Shown in pieces: positions 1-8,302 of a DNA stretch of 64,000 bases; the first letter of the stretch is position 1, and each line of letters starts with the position of its first letter. The stretch comes from JAICYJ01 sp035695105 (lineage in GTDB: Bacteria > Actinomycetota > Thermoleophilia > Gaiellales > JAICJC01): the NCBI GenBank assembly GCA_035695105.1, contig DASSEV010000016.1, positions 1 to 64,000 of the forward strand, read 5' to 3'. Position numbers and translations under genes: made by a program. The notes under the pieces are model-generated. The model was given only the letters and a program-made list of their open reading frames with translations, ran no database searches and had not been told where the DNA came from.

Positions 1-533
1 GGCACCGAGGATGACTTGACCGAGATCTTGAACTCGCGGTAGTCCAGCCGCTCCAGCAGCCGCACCTCCTCCAGCGCAGCCTCGACCAGCGCACCGGCCG
101 GGTCGTTGGTCGCGAACTGGCGCAGGTGATCGGGCAGCGACCCGGAGTTGGCGCCGATCCGCATCGGGGTGCCGGTCTCCTTGGCGCGGCGCACCACCTG
201 CTCGACCTTGTCGGGCCCACCGATGTTGCCCGGATTGATGCGCACCGCAGCGACGCCGGCGTCCATGGCGCGGAGTGCCAGCGAGGCGTTGAAGTGGATG
301 TCCGCGATCACCGGCAGCGGCGACCCTGCGACGATGGCCGGCAGCGCGTCGGCATCGGCACGTCCCGGCACCGCAACGCGGACGACCTCGCAGCCCGCTT
401 CGGCCAGCTCACCGATCTGACGGAGCGTCGCGTCGACGTCGGACGTATCGGTGGTCGTCATCGACTGCACGACAACCGGGGCGCCGCCGCCGATCGCCAC
501 GCCGCCGACCGTGATCTTCCGTTCGCTCGCCAT
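1..533 (-). CDS. ispG: 4-hydroxy-3-methylbut-2-enyl diphosphate synthase (IspG/GcpE), N-terminal 177 codons, 3' end cut by the window
   Basis: IspG is the [4Fe-4S] enzyme that reductively opens MEcPP to HMBPP in the MEP isoprenoid pathway. I translated this frame directly. It begins MASERKITVGGV and contains VVQSMTTTDTSDVDAT, then VIADIHFN, then VRINPGNIGG, then MRIGANSGSLP, all hallmark GcpE TIM-barrel motifs. The C-terminal Fe-S domain lies beyond position 1. The start is the ATG at 533-531. I see no strong ribosome site before it. Next upstream in the usual gene order would be rseP and dxr, both present at 3816-6238, but two secreted-protein genes (815-3618) now separate them from ispG. 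Identification is firm; the gene is partial only because the window ends. Confidence 0.95.
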   Translation of the reverse strand, partial: MASERKITVGGVAIGGGAPVVVQSMTTTDTSDVDATLRQIGELAEAGCEVVRVAVPGRADADALPAIVAGSPLPVIADIHFNASLALRAMDAGVAAVRINPGNIGGPDKVEQVVRRAKETGTPMRIGANSGSLPDHLRQFATNDPAGALVEAALEEVRLLERLDYREFKISVKSSSV

Positions 534-814
534 CGCCTGCAGGATAGAGGGCAGCGAACATGGCCGCGCCGGGGTCCGCTGGCCACCCACACATCGTGCT
601 TTCCAGGTTCTATGACAGAACCGTTCAGACCTCCTAACCACCTCCGAACACGGGATGACGACCGTGCCGGACGTGATCCCCCTCTTGCGCCGTCAAACCC
701 TCGAATCGGGGATCCGCCATCCGTTAGCGACCGGCGATAACAGCCTTGCGGGCGAGTGTCACCCCGCGCACCAACGCGTGAGCTGGGGAGCGCACGCGGA
801 AAGGGGTCTATTCC
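534..814. other. Intergenic region between ispG and the secreted-protein gene
   Basis: This 281-bp stretch separates divergent ispG and the gene at 815. It should hold the promoters of both. Apart from the ribosome site at about 801-807 I see no convincing coding sequence, hairpin or -35/-10 pair. Confidence 0.5.
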
Positions 815-1252
815 ATGTTTCGTCGTAAGGATTGCGTCTGGCTGCTTGCGTTCGCCATGCTCGTGGTGGCGTTCTCCGGCAGCGCGTTCGCTGCGAAGAG
901 CGGCGGGAAATCTGCTGGTGGCAGTACCGGCGGCAGCGCCATCAGTCTGGCGCCGCTGGTAGTTGATGCGAACGGGAACGGTCTGCCGGACTTCGGCGAC
1001 GTCGTGACGTTCAACATTTCGACCACGTCAACCACGCAACCGTACGTCAACCTGCAGTGCACCCAAGACGGCGCGGTCGTCCTGAACAGCTGGAATGGCT
1101 ACTTCGCCGATGCGCTCAACACGAGCTGGGACTTCGGCCTGGGTTCCGGGGCGTGGCAGAGCGGGGCCGGCGATTGCACGGCCACGCTTGGGATGTATAC
1201 GAAGCGGGGCTGGTCGAAGCTGGCCGCGACGAGTTTCCACGTCGGCGCATGA
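815..1252 (+). CDS. Small secreted protein with signal peptide, possible single Ig-like module
   Basis: This is a 145-residue protein of unknown function. Residues 1-27 form a signal peptide: MFRRK, a hydrophobic stretch, then SAFA before AKSGG. A Gly/Ser-rich linker (about residues 28-42) follows. The mature part contains DANGNGLPDFGD, a motif like the calcium-loop openings of secreted adhesion or Ig-like modules, and two cysteines (about 89 and 120) that could pair. A good Shine-Dalgarno (AAAGGGG) lies about 8 nt before the ATG. The gene converges on the 762-aa secreted protein at 1330-3618 and shares a terminator hairpin with it. Both sit inside the otherwise conserved rseP-ispG interval, which suggests an inserted surface-protein pair. 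I do not recognise a family. Confidence 0.75.
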   Translation: MFRRKDCVWLLAFAMLVVAFSGSAFAAKSGGKSAGGSTGGSAISLAPLVVDANGNGLPDFGDVVTFNISTTSTTQPYVNLQCTQDGAVVLNSWNGYFADALNTSWDFGLGSGAWQSGAGDCTATLGMYTKRGWSKLAATSFHVGA

Positions 1253-1275
1253 GCCTTGCAGTCGTCAATGTATGA

Positions 1276-1306
1276 GAGAGGCCCCGGCGGCTCGCCGGGG
1301 CCTCTC
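1276..1306. terminator. Bidirectional terminator hairpin between two convergent secreted-protein genes
   Basis: A perfect 13-bp GC-rich stem (GAGAGGCCCCGGC at 1276-1288 and its complement at 1294-1306) encloses a 5-nt loop. It sits between the stop at 1252 and the opposing stop at 1330. There is no clear T-tract on either side. Confidence 0.8.
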
Positions 1307-1329
1307 GTCATTGGCTGCTCTGCTCTGAC

Positions 1330-3618
1330 CTAGTTCGTGATCGGCGAAACTGTGGAGGTCTCGCAGTGATCGGCCGGACTGGTCAGGTTGCTGTCCACGT
1401 AGTGCACCAACCATGAGTAGCTGCCGGCAGCCCCACCTGCGGTGCCGTCCGGCTTGGTGCCGACGTAGAACGTCGTATTGGTGGTCTGATACGCCGTCCC
1501 GCTCGCGTCTCCGGATGGGTGGAACGTGTACTGCTGACCGGAGACGGCATCGGAGGCCGACCCTGGAGCGGCGCCACAGGTGGCGTCCGCGTAGAGGGTG
1601 ACTGTGAGCGTTCCGGTCAGCGTTGTACCGCCGGTCGTTGTCAGGACGACGCGGTCGTTCGGGAGCCATCGCTGTGCCGAGGACACGCCGGCGGAGCCGA
1701 TCACTGTGACCGTTTCCGTGTTCGTCGTGTCCGGACATGTAACCGGCGTGGCCGCGTTCGTGTTGGGCGAATCTCCGCCGTACGAGGCGGCGAACGTGTA
1801 CGTCCCGACGCCGTCTGCCAGCAACGGCTTGTAGGTGACTGGCCCGTACGCGGTGTTGTCGCCGCTAACGGTCACCGGTGAGCCGGTCGGCGTCTTGCTG
1901 GTGGCACTGGCGCACCCGCCGCCGCCCGGCAGGTACAGCGTCCAGCTGATGCTGCTGCCTGCGGGGTTCTGGCTGGCCGCGCTTGCGTTGATGGTCGGGT
2001 ACTTCGTATTCGAGCCATCGGTACCCGGCTCGCTGGCCGTTCCCGTGAGCGACGCCGTATCGCTGAGCGTGTCAGTCCCAAGCACGCAGGGGCTGCTCGA
2101 GCAACTGGCTGACGTGCTCAACCTCGGCGTCACCGCGGCGACGGTGAAGCACTCGTTGGTGCCGTCATCGTCGGCGGCTTTGACCCCAGCGGCCGCCGAC
2201 GCGGGGTTCGGCGCGAAGTGGGCCGTCCAGCAGTAGTGACCTGCAGATGTCAGCGTGGCGGTGCCGGAGACGAAGTCCGTCGCCGGTGAGCTGTTGCTCA
2301 CCGCCCGACTGGTCACCTGGACGCCCGTGTTGTCGCAGGTCGTGAGAGACGCATCCGGACCGCACAGATACCAGGTCAGTGTCCCACCCCAGCTCTGGCT
2401 GCCGGTCACCGTCAGGTTGGCGGTGTCGCTACCAGACGATACCCGCCCGGTACCGATATTCGTCGGCGTTGCCGTGCCGCCATTGGCCGTGTCACCGGCC
2501 TTCGTCGACAGCGACGTCGTGCACTCACCCAGCTGCCCGCGTGCATAGTCGAAGAGCGTCGCAGTGGGGGACTGGGAGGAACGCGTGTCGCCAAGGAACG
2601 TGTTGAAGCACGACGGCACCGTGCCTCCGGCACTCTGGAACTCCTTCGTGATGTCGATACCACCCTCGAAGAAGTCCGGCGGCACGACTGTGTGGCCGAC
2701 GCCGAGCGTGGCATCCGCAGTGAGCCACTTCGTTGTGATATTGCCGTTGAACGCATCCGGCCCAGAGTTGGTCGTAGCGCAGATCGAATCGACCGGGTGC
2801 GTGCCCGTGCTCGACGCGGTCTTGCAGTCGCCGCCGCTACCGATCGGAAGCCCGTCGCAGCCGCCAGTCTTGGGGTTGGGATTGTCGTTCGAGTCAATGC
2901 AGCCGCTGGCGCCGCCTGCCCAGCGGTAGGCGAGGATGCTGCTGACGCCGCCACCGGACGTGAAGGCCGATGTGACCAGCACGTCGCCATCCTGATGCGT
3001 CCCAGTGAATGCGGTGTTGCTCCCTCCGGAGACGCAGTTCGCATCGCCCTGAAGGAACCAGAATCCGACGTTGTTGTCGCCGTTGTTCTTGTTCTTCTCG
3101 AGGGCGAAGTAGATGATCTTGTCACCGTTCGACGCCGTGTACGCGGCCGAGTACGCGTTCATGATGTCGATCTTGCTGTTGACGTTGTTGTCCTTGTTGC
3201 ACTGCCACCCCGGGCTGATGTTCAGAGTGTCCTTGCTGCCCGTGGCGTATGTAGTGGGGTCGGCCGTGCAGAAGGTGGTCGACGTCGTATTGGTCAGCGA
3301 GCACGGGTTCGAGGCGCTCACCTTCAACCCGAAGTCGCGCACGAAGCTCGCGTTCGTGAAGCTTCCCGGACCGCCCGTCGGGTCGATCACACTGGTGTTC
3401 GTGCCGTCCGCATTGAACAGGCTGTTCCAATCGACCGTCTGCGTCGAGCAGCTTGGCACCGTACCGCAGGCAGTGCTCGTATCACCGTCGAGCTGGAACG
3501 TAAGGTCGTGGACAGCCTGCGCACTGCCCACGAAAACGCTCGCGAACACGCACGCCGCCACGACGGGCACGGTACGGCGCCACCGGCGCCCTGCGGTGCC
3601 CAAGAGTCGTTGGATCAC
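1330..3618 (-). CDS. Large secreted protein with N-terminal surface domain and three Ig-like repeats
   Basis: This is a 762-residue exported protein of unknown role. It starts with a twin-Arg-rich n-region (GRRWRRTVP), a hydrophobic core and an AQA cleavage site near residue 36. Residues about 37-370 form one Asn/Thr/Gly-rich domain, with FQLDGD, DWNSLFNADG, SPGWQCNKDNNVNSKID and ALEKNKNNGDNNVGFWF. This arrangement is familiar from large actinobacterial surface proteins. It is followed by three Ig-like modules of about 110-130 residues, each opening with a T/S-rich strand pair and carrying Cys pairs. There is no LPXTG motif or C-terminal membrane anchor. I chose the GTG at 3618-3616 because AAGGGG lies 9 nt upstream; an in-frame ATG at 3651 has no such site. 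AT-richer Asn/Thr codons set it apart from its neighbours and suggest horizontal gain. Confidence 0.75.
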   Translation of the reverse strand: MIQRLLGTAGRRWRRTVPVVAACVFASVFVGSAQAVHDLTFQLDGDTSTACGTVPSCSTQTVDWNSLFNADGTNTSVIDPTGGPGSFTNASFVRDFGLKVSASNPCSLTNTTSTTFCTADPTTYATGSKDTLNISPGWQCNKDNNVNSKIDIMNAYSAAYTASNGDKIIYFALEKNKNNGDNNVGFWFLQGDANCVSGGSNTAFTGTHQDGDVLVTSAFTSGGGVSSILAYRWAGGASGCIDSNDNPNPKTGGCDGLPIGSGGDCKTASSTGTHPVDSICATTNSGPDAFNGNITTKWLTADATLGVGHTVVPPDFFEGGIDITKEFQSAGGTVPSCFNTFLGDTRSSQSPTATLFDYARGQLGECTTSLSTKAGDTANGGTATPTNIGTGRVSSGSDTANLTVTGSQSWGGTLTWYLCGPDASLTTCDNTGVQVTSRAVSNSSPATDFVSGTATLTSAGHYCWTAHFAPNPASAAAGVKAADDDGTNECFTVAAVTPRLSTSASCSSSPCVLGTDTLSDTASLTGTASEPGTDGSNTKYPTINASAASQNPAGSSISWTLYLPGGGGCASATSKTPTGSPVTVSGDNTAYGPVTYKPLLADGVGTYTFAASYGGDSPNTNAATPVTCPDTTNTETVTVIGSAGVSSAQRWLPNDRVVLTTTGGTTLTGTLTVTLYADATCGAAPGSASDAVSGQQYTFHPSGDASGTAYQTTNTTFYVGTKPDGTAGGAAGSYSWLVHYVDSNLTSPADHCETSTVSPITN

Positions 3619-3815
3619 GGTTGATCCCCCCTTCGCGATTACCCAACCCATTCCAAGTTGGGCTGTGGTGCGCGCTCAGGCATGGTCGGGGTCACCCCTG
3701 AGCCCAGCGGGAGCCGATCAACGTCGGACCCCGCTGATCGTTGCGAACCGTACTCCCCTCAGCGTCCGGTTTCAACCGCCCTTGCGGAACGCGACGCGAC
3801 GATTCGGGGAACAGC

Positions 3816-5096
3816 TCAGCGCGGCTGCGCGCCGAACAGGTCGTTGTGCAGGCCGAACAGGAACAGGAACAGCACCAGCGCGATGCCGAACGCGGAGACG
3901 CGCTCGAAGGTCGCACGCGACAGTGCGCGTCCGCGGAACCGCTCGATCGCGAGCAGCAGCAGGTGGCCGCCGTCGAGGGGCAGGAACGGCAGCAGGTTGA
4001 GGATGCCGAGCGACAGCGAGATGTAGGCGAGCAGCCAGAGGTAGTAGGGAGCTCCCGTGTCGGCCGCGCTGGCCGACACCTTGACGATGCCGACCGGGCC
4101 GGAGACGGAGGAGGTGCCCTGGCTGCTGATCCCCCGAACGGAGCCGGAGATCATCGACCACATCTGCGACGCGCCCTCGACCGGGGCCTTCCAGATCGGG
4201 TAGCTGTGCGTCGTGGCCACCGCGTCGGGGATGAAGCCGACGATGTAGCGCCCCCCCTGCTTGACGGGATGCAGGGGGCCGATCTGGACGATGTGGCCGT
4301 TGCGGCTGACGGTCAGCGTGACGGTGCCCCCGCCGCTGGCGCCGATCAGCGCCCGCACCTGGGAGAAGTCACCGATGCGGTGGCCGTTGTAGGTGATGGT
4401 GCGCACGGGCTGCCCGTCCACGGCCGTGATGCGGTCGCCGACCTGCAGCCCCGCGCGGTCGGCCGGCAAGCCCTTCTCGATACCGGCAACGGTCGGCGTC
4501 GCGTACAGCGGCTGCGGCATGCCGGTGACGGCCAGCGCCGTGAGCAGGACGAAGGATGTCAGGATGTTCGCGAACGGCCCGGCGGCGATCGTGATCAGCC
4601 GGTTGCGGCGCGGGCTGCGCCAGTAGCCGCGCGGGTCGGTCGCCTCGATGAACCGCTCGAGCGACTTCCGCACCCGCCGGCGGTCGGCGGGGCCCACCTC
4701 GTCCGTCCGCTCGATCAGGCCGATCAGCTCCTGGGCCTCGACGGCCGCCTCGTCCATCCGGCCGGCGGTGATCAGACGGGCGATGCGGTCGTGCGCGATG
4801 CCGATCTCGGACGCGCGCTCCTGCGGCAGCCGCTCGTTGCGGTCGAGCAGCTCCTCCACCGCCCACAGGTCGGACGGCTCGGGGCGCAGCATGCCCGGGA
4901 TCTTGACGAACCCGCCCAGCGGGATCAGGCCGATGCCGTACTCGGTGTCGCCCACCCTCCGGCGGAGGATCGGCGGCGGAAAGCCGATGTAGAACCGCAG
5001 CGCCCGCAGGCCGGTGCGCTTGGCGGCGGTGAAGTGGCCCAGCTCGTGCACGAAGATCAGCAGGAGCAGGCCGAGGATCGGGATGATGTATCTCAT
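3816..5096 (-). CDS. rseP: RseP/RIP family site-2 metalloprotease (M50) with PDZ domain
   Basis: RseP is an intramembrane zinc protease that clips transmembrane anti-sigma factors and leftover signal peptides. The 426-residue protein has HELGH at residues 17-21 in the first membrane helix, IPLGGFVKIPGM shortly after, a PDZ domain around residues 205-290 (GLQVGDRITAVDGQPV) and the second zinc-site motif LPLDGGH in a late helix. A charged insert of about 80 residues (roughly 75-155) lies between the first helix and the next hydrophobic block, longer than in the E. coli enzyme. The start ATG overlaps the dxr stop by four bases (ATGA), so the two are translationally coupled. In most relatives ispG would follow directly, but here 2.8 kb of secreted-protein genes intervene. 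Confidence 0.93.
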   Translation of the reverse strand: MRYIIPILGLLLLIFVHELGHFTAAKRTGLRALRFYIGFPPPILRRRVGDTEYGIGLIPLGGFVKIPGMLRPEPSDLWAVEELLDRNERLPQERASEIGIAHDRIARLITAGRMDEAAVEAQELIGLIERTDEVGPADRRRVRKSLERFIEATDPRGYWRSPRRNRLITIAAGPFANILTSFVLLTALAVTGMPQPLYATPTVAGIEKGLPADRAGLQVGDRITAVDGQPVRTITYNGHRIGDFSQVRALIGASGGGTVTLTVSRNGHIVQIGPLHPVKQGGRYIVGFIPDAVATTHSYPIWKAPVEGASQMWSMISGSVRGISSQGTSSVSGPVGIVKVSASAADTGAPYYLWLLAYISLSLGILNLLPFLPLDGGHLLLLAIERFRGRALSRATFERVSAFGIALVLFLFLFGLHNDLFGAQPR

Positions 5097-6238
5097 GCCG
5101 CGGCGCCCAGCCGTCCGCGGGCCAGCTCACGTGCGCGGGCATCGGCAGCGAGCACGTGCTCCACCGATTCCAGCGGCTCGATCTCGACCGCGTCGAGCAC
5201 CGCCTCCACCGTGTCGGCGATCTCGGTGAAGCTGCAGGCTCCGGCCAGGAAGGCCGCTACGGCGACCTCGTTGGCGGCGTTCAGGGTGCACGGCGCCGTG
5301 CCGCCGCTCTCGCCGGCGGCGCGTGCGAGCGCAAGGCACCGGAACACGGCCAGGTCGGGCGGCTCGAAGGCGAGCGTGAACGGCGTGGTCAGGTCGAGCC
5401 GCGGCGCGTCGGTCGCCTCGCGGCTCGGATAGGTGAGGGCGTAGCTGATCGGGACGCGCATGTCGGGCAGGCCGACGTGGGCGATCAGCGCACCGTCGCG
5501 CAGCCTCGCCATCCCGTGCACGATCGACTGCGGGTGCACCACCACCTCGATGCGCTCGTAGGGCATACCGAACAGGTGGTGCGCCTCGATCAGCTCGAGG
5601 CCCTTGTTCATGAGCGTCGCCGAGTCGACCGTGATCTTCGCCCCCATCGACCAGGTCGGATGGGCAAGCGCCTGATCGGCGCTGACGCCCGCGAGCTCCT
5701 CGGACTCCCAGCCCCGGAACGGGCCGCCAGAGGCGGTCAGCACCAGCGACTCCACCATCTCCGCCGCGATGCCCTCGAGACACTGCGCAAGGGCGGAATG
5801 CTCGCTGTCGACAGGCAGCAGCAGGCGGCCGCTGCGGCGCACCGCGTCCGTGACCAGCTCGCCGCCGGCCACAAGGCTCTCCTTGTTCGCGAGCGCGAGG
5901 TCGCTGCCCGCAGCGAGCGACCCCATGGTGGCCTCGAGCCCTGCCGAACCGACGATCGCGTTCAGCACGATGTCGGCGCCGACCTCGCCGACGAGGTCGA
6001 CGGCGGCGGAAGGCCCGGCAAGCACCGCTCCGTCGAAGGCGGACGCCGCCCGGCGGGCGGCCTCCGGGTCGGTGAGGGCGAGGTGTGACGCGCCGAGCCT
6101 TCGCGCGGCATCCACCAGCTCGTCCGCGGAGCTCCGTGCGGCGAGGCCCACAAGCTGTAGGTCGGGCGAGCGGCTGACGATCTCGAGCGCCTGCGCTCCG
6201 ACCGAGCCGGTCGCGCCGAGAATGGCCACCGTCCTCAT
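5093..6238 (-). CDS. dxr: 1-deoxy-D-xylulose-5-phosphate reductoisomerase
   Basis: Dxr converts DXP to MEP, the first committed MEP-pathway step, using NADPH and a divalent metal. The 381-residue protein begins MRTVAILGATGSVGAQ, the Rossmann nucleotide site. It has LANKESLVAGG and VDSEHSALAQCLEG (the metal and substrate region), then LTASGGPFRG, HPTWSMGAKITVDSATLMNKGLE split over the catalytic domain, and the C-terminal helical domain. A TACACT hexamer ends 7 nt before the ATG, so dxr probably has its own leaderless transcript even though cdsA ends only 55 bp upstream. The stop overlaps the rseP start. Confidence 0.96.
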   Translation of the reverse strand: MRTVAILGATGSVGAQALEIVSRSPDLQLVGLAARSSADELVDAARRLGASHLALTDPEAARRAASAFDGAVLAGPSAAVDLVGEVGADIVLNAIVGSAGLEATMGSLAAGSDLALANKESLVAGGELVTDAVRRSGRLLLPVDSEHSALAQCLEGIAAEMVESLVLTASGGPFRGWESEELAGVSADQALAHPTWSMGAKITVDSATLMNKGLELIEAHHLFGMPYERIEVVVHPQSIVHGMARLRDGALIAHVGLPDMRVPISYALTYPSREATDAPRLDLTTPFTLAFEPPDLAVFRCLALARAAGESGGTAPCTLNAANEVAVAAFLAGACSFTEIADTVEAVLDAVEIEPLESVEHVLAADARARELARGRLGAAA

Positions 6239-6245
6239 GATCCGC

Positions 6246-6251
6246 AGTGTA
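6246..6251 (-). promoter_or_regulatory. -10 hexamer TACACT of dxr, leaderless
   Basis: TACACT on the minus strand ends exactly 7 nt before the dxr ATG. No Shine-Dalgarno is present, so transcription is predicted to begin at the start codon. I see no convincing -35. Confidence 0.6.
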
Positions 6252-6293
6252 CCGACGGCCTATTTCGGCCCGGTTGGGCGCGCCCTGCGCCGG

Positions 6294-7109
6294 CTACACG
6301 CGGTGCAGCGCGAGGGCGACGAAGTACGCCGCGGCACCGGCGAAGAGCAGGCCGTCGATGCGATCGAGCATCCCGCCGTGGCCGCCGAGCAGCGTGCCGG
6401 TGTCCTTCACCCCCATGTCGCGCTTGAGGTAGCTCTCGAACAGGTCGCCGACGGGAGAGGCGGCGGCGATGGCGAGCGCGAACTCGAGCGCGTTCAGCGG
6501 CGAGATGGGATCGGCGGCGGGCTCGTTGTAGAGCGCGAAGAACACGGCCGCTGCGCCGAGCCCGAAGCCGATCAGGAGGCCCTCGACGGTCTTGTTCGGC
6601 GAGATCTCGCTGGCCAGCTTCCTGCGGCCGAACATGCGGCCGCCGAAGTAGGCGAAGGTATCCGACACCCAGACGCCGATGAACACGGCGATCACCACCT
6701 GCTTGCCCCACGCTGACGGATCGGCGATGTCGCGGAGGGCCACCATGAACGCGAGGCCGTAGCCGATCCAGACGACCCCGAGCAGGGTGACGCCGAGCTG
6801 GACGATGGCCGCCTGGCGGACGTCCGCGATCGCGCTCAGCCAGAAGGCGATCAGCAGCGTTCCCAGCAACGGCGCCAGGCTCCAGATCAGGCCGCCCTCG
6901 TGCGCGGCGATCACCACGCCGAGCACGCCGAGGAAGCCGGCGACGGTGAGCGGCCGGAGCGAGCGGGTGAGCGCGCCGTACTCGTGCATCGAGATCACGC
7001 CGACGACGAGCGCGAGCCCGACCATCGGCCAGCCGCCGATGACGACGGCGGCGATCGCCACGACGGCGAGCGGGATGGCGACGAGGACGCGCCCGGTGAG
7101 ACCGCTCAC
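6294..7109 (-). CDS. cdsA: Phosphatidate cytidylyltransferase (CDP-diacylglycerol synthase)
   Basis: CdsA makes CDP-diacylglycerol from phosphatidate and CTP in the membrane and feeds phospholipid synthesis. The 271-residue protein is almost entirely hydrophobic, with seven to eight predicted helices. It carries the family signature near residues 223-250: SYLKRDMGVKD, then GGHGGMLDRIDG, with the metal-binding Asp pair. The start codon overlaps the uppS stop by four bases, so translation is coupled. The order uppS-cdsA-dxr is conserved in many bacteria. Confidence 0.95.
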   Translation of the reverse strand: MSGLTGRVLVAIPLAVVAIAAVVIGGWPMVGLALVVGVISMHEYGALTRSLRPLTVAGFLGVLGVVIAAHEGGLIWSLAPLLGTLLIAFWLSAIADVRQAAIVQLGVTLLGVVWIGYGLAFMVALRDIADPSAWGKQVVIAVFIGVWVSDTFAYFGGRMFGRRKLASEISPNKTVEGLLIGFGLGAAAVFFALYNEPAADPISPLNALEFALAIAAASPVGDLFESYLKRDMGVKDTGTLLGGHGGMLDRIDGLLFAGAAAYFVALALHRV

Positions 7110-7867
7110 CGCTTCCCGAACCGCCGCCGGCGGGTGGCGTACGCCGCGAGGGCGTCGCCGAGTTCCTCGCCGTCGAAGTCGGGCCAGAGCGTCGGTGTGA
7201 AGTGGTACTCGGCATACGCCGCCTGCCAGAGCAGGAAGTTCGACACGCGCAGCTCGCCGCTGGTGCGGATGACGAGATCCGGGTCGGGCATTGCGGGAGC
7301 GTACAGATGAGCGCGGAGGGCGCCCTCGTCGACGGCATCGGCGTCGACCCCTTCGCGGACGAGCGCGCGGGCGGCGCGGACGAGCTCGTCGCGGCCGCCG
7401 TAATCGAAGGCGACCCAGAGGTCGAGGCGGGTGTTGGACGCGGTGCGCTGCTCCATGTCCTCCATCAGCTCGAGCAGGTCGCGCGGGCAGCGGTCGCGGC
7501 GGCCGACGAAGCGGACGCAGACTCCCTGGCGGTGGAGGTCGGGGAACTGGTCGCGGATGGTCTCGGTGAAGAGCGCCATGAGGTCGTCGACCTCCTGCTC
7601 GGGACGGCCCCAGTTCTCGGTGGAGAACGCGTAGACGGCGAGGCTGCGGATGCCGAGGCCGGGGGCGGCCTCGACGGTGCGGCGAAGCGCCTGGGTGCCG
7701 GCGCGGTGGCCGGCGATGGCGGGCAGGCCGCGCCGGCGCGCCCAGCGACCGTTGCCGTCCATGATGATGGCGACGGCGGTGGCCGACTCGGGCAGCGGCT
7801 GCTCGACGGATGAGAGCCGCCGCAGCCTGATGAGACGGCGCAGGCGGCCGACGGCGGCAGCGGGCAT
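7106..7867 (-). CDS. uppS: Isoprenyl transferase (undecaprenyl diphosphate synthase family)
   Basis: UppS condenses IPP onto an allylic primer in cis to make the polyprenyl carrier for cell-wall synthesis. The protein has the P-loop-like IIMDGNGRWARRRG motif with catalytic Asp, then HRAGTQALRR, AVYAFSTENWGRP and, near the C-terminus, DLVIRTSGELRVSNFLLWQ and YAEYHFTPTLWPDF. At about 253 residues it is of normal length. I chose the ATG at 7867; a TTG four codons upstream (7879) is in frame and equally without a clear ribosome site. The gene leads the uppS-cdsA pair. Its usual upstream neighbour frr lies 7.3 kb away, beyond an inserted metabolic region. Confidence 0.94.
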   Translation of the reverse strand: MPAAAVGRLRRLIRLRRLSSVEQPLPESATAVAIIMDGNGRWARRRGLPAIAGHRAGTQALRRTVEAAPGLGIRSLAVYAFSTENWGRPEQEVDDLMALFTETIRDQFPDLHRQGVCVRFVGRRDRCPRDLLELMEDMEQRTASNTRLDLWVAFDYGGRDELVRAARALVREGVDADAVDEGALRAHLYAPAMPDPDLVIRTSGELRVSNFLLWQAAYAEYHFTPTLWPDFDGEELGDALAAYATRRRRFGKR

Positions 7868-7907
7868 GGCCGTATTCAAGCCGATTCGTGATGGACGCCG
7901 CGCAGGC

Positions 7908-8264
7908 TCAGAACGGGCCGTGCGGCTCGTAGCTGCCGGGCGGCGAGCCGATGCTGATGAAGGAGAGCCCGTCGGGGCCGGCGTGTGGGCAGCGGGTGGA
8001 CTGCGGATCGAAGCGGATGAAGGAGCCCTCGCGAACGGGGACGTCCTCGCCGTCGACCGTCCAGTGCCCGCTGCCGGCGATCACGACCGACACCTCCTCC
8101 TGGCCGGTGCTGGACTCGTCGTGCTCGCGACCGGGTGAGTTCGGCGGCAGGTCGAAGCGGTTGATCCCGAAGGCCTGCACGCCGAGCTCCCGGCGGACAA
8201 AGCGAACGACGCCGCCAGGGCCACTCGGCTCGATGTCGTTGATGTGGAGGACGGTGTAGGGCAC
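7908..8264 (-). CDS. Cupin-domain protein
   Basis: This 118-residue protein is a single conserved beta-barrel cupin. REHDESSTGQEEVSVVIAG resembles cupin motif 1 (G-x5-HxH-x-E-x6-G with substitutions), and FDPQSTRCPHAG resembles motif 2. Only some of the usual metal-binding His residues are present, so it may bind a metal weakly or act as a sensor. It is divergent from the amidinotransferase gene 38 bp away, and both appear to be leaderless from overlapping promoters, which suggests joint control. The start is the GTG at 8264. The substrate is unknown. Confidence 0.75.
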   Translation of the reverse strand: MPYTVLHINDIEPSGPGGVVRFVRRELGVQAFGINRFDLPPNSPGREHDESSTGQEEVSVVIAGSGHWTVDGEDVPVREGSFIRFDPQSTRCPHAGPDGLSFISIGSPPGSYEPHGPF

Positions 8265-8271
8265 CCGGCAG

Positions 8272-8277
8272 AGGGTA
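8272..8277 (-). promoter_or_regulatory. -10 hexamer TACCCT of the cupin gene, leaderless
   Basis: On the minus strand TACCCT ends 7 nt before the GTG at 8264. No ribosome site is present. It lies 12 bp from the divergent -10 at 8290. Confidence 0.55.
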
Positions 8278-8289
8278 GCCGCGGCGATG

Positions 8290-8295
8290 TAATCT
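8290..8295 (+). promoter_or_regulatory. -10 hexamer TAATCT of the amidinotransferase gene, leaderless
   Basis: TAATCT ends 7 nt before the GTG at 8303. No Shine-Dalgarno is present, so the mRNA is predicted to start at the initiation codon. Confidence 0.55.
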
Positions 8296-8302
8296 CGCCC
8301 TC

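Noticed and set aside
3741..5432. 563-codon plus-strand open frame opposite rseP and dxr
   Set aside because: Arg/Asp/Gln-rich nonsense typical of antisense frames in GC-rich DNA; rseP and dxr on the other strand carry clear catalytic motifs.
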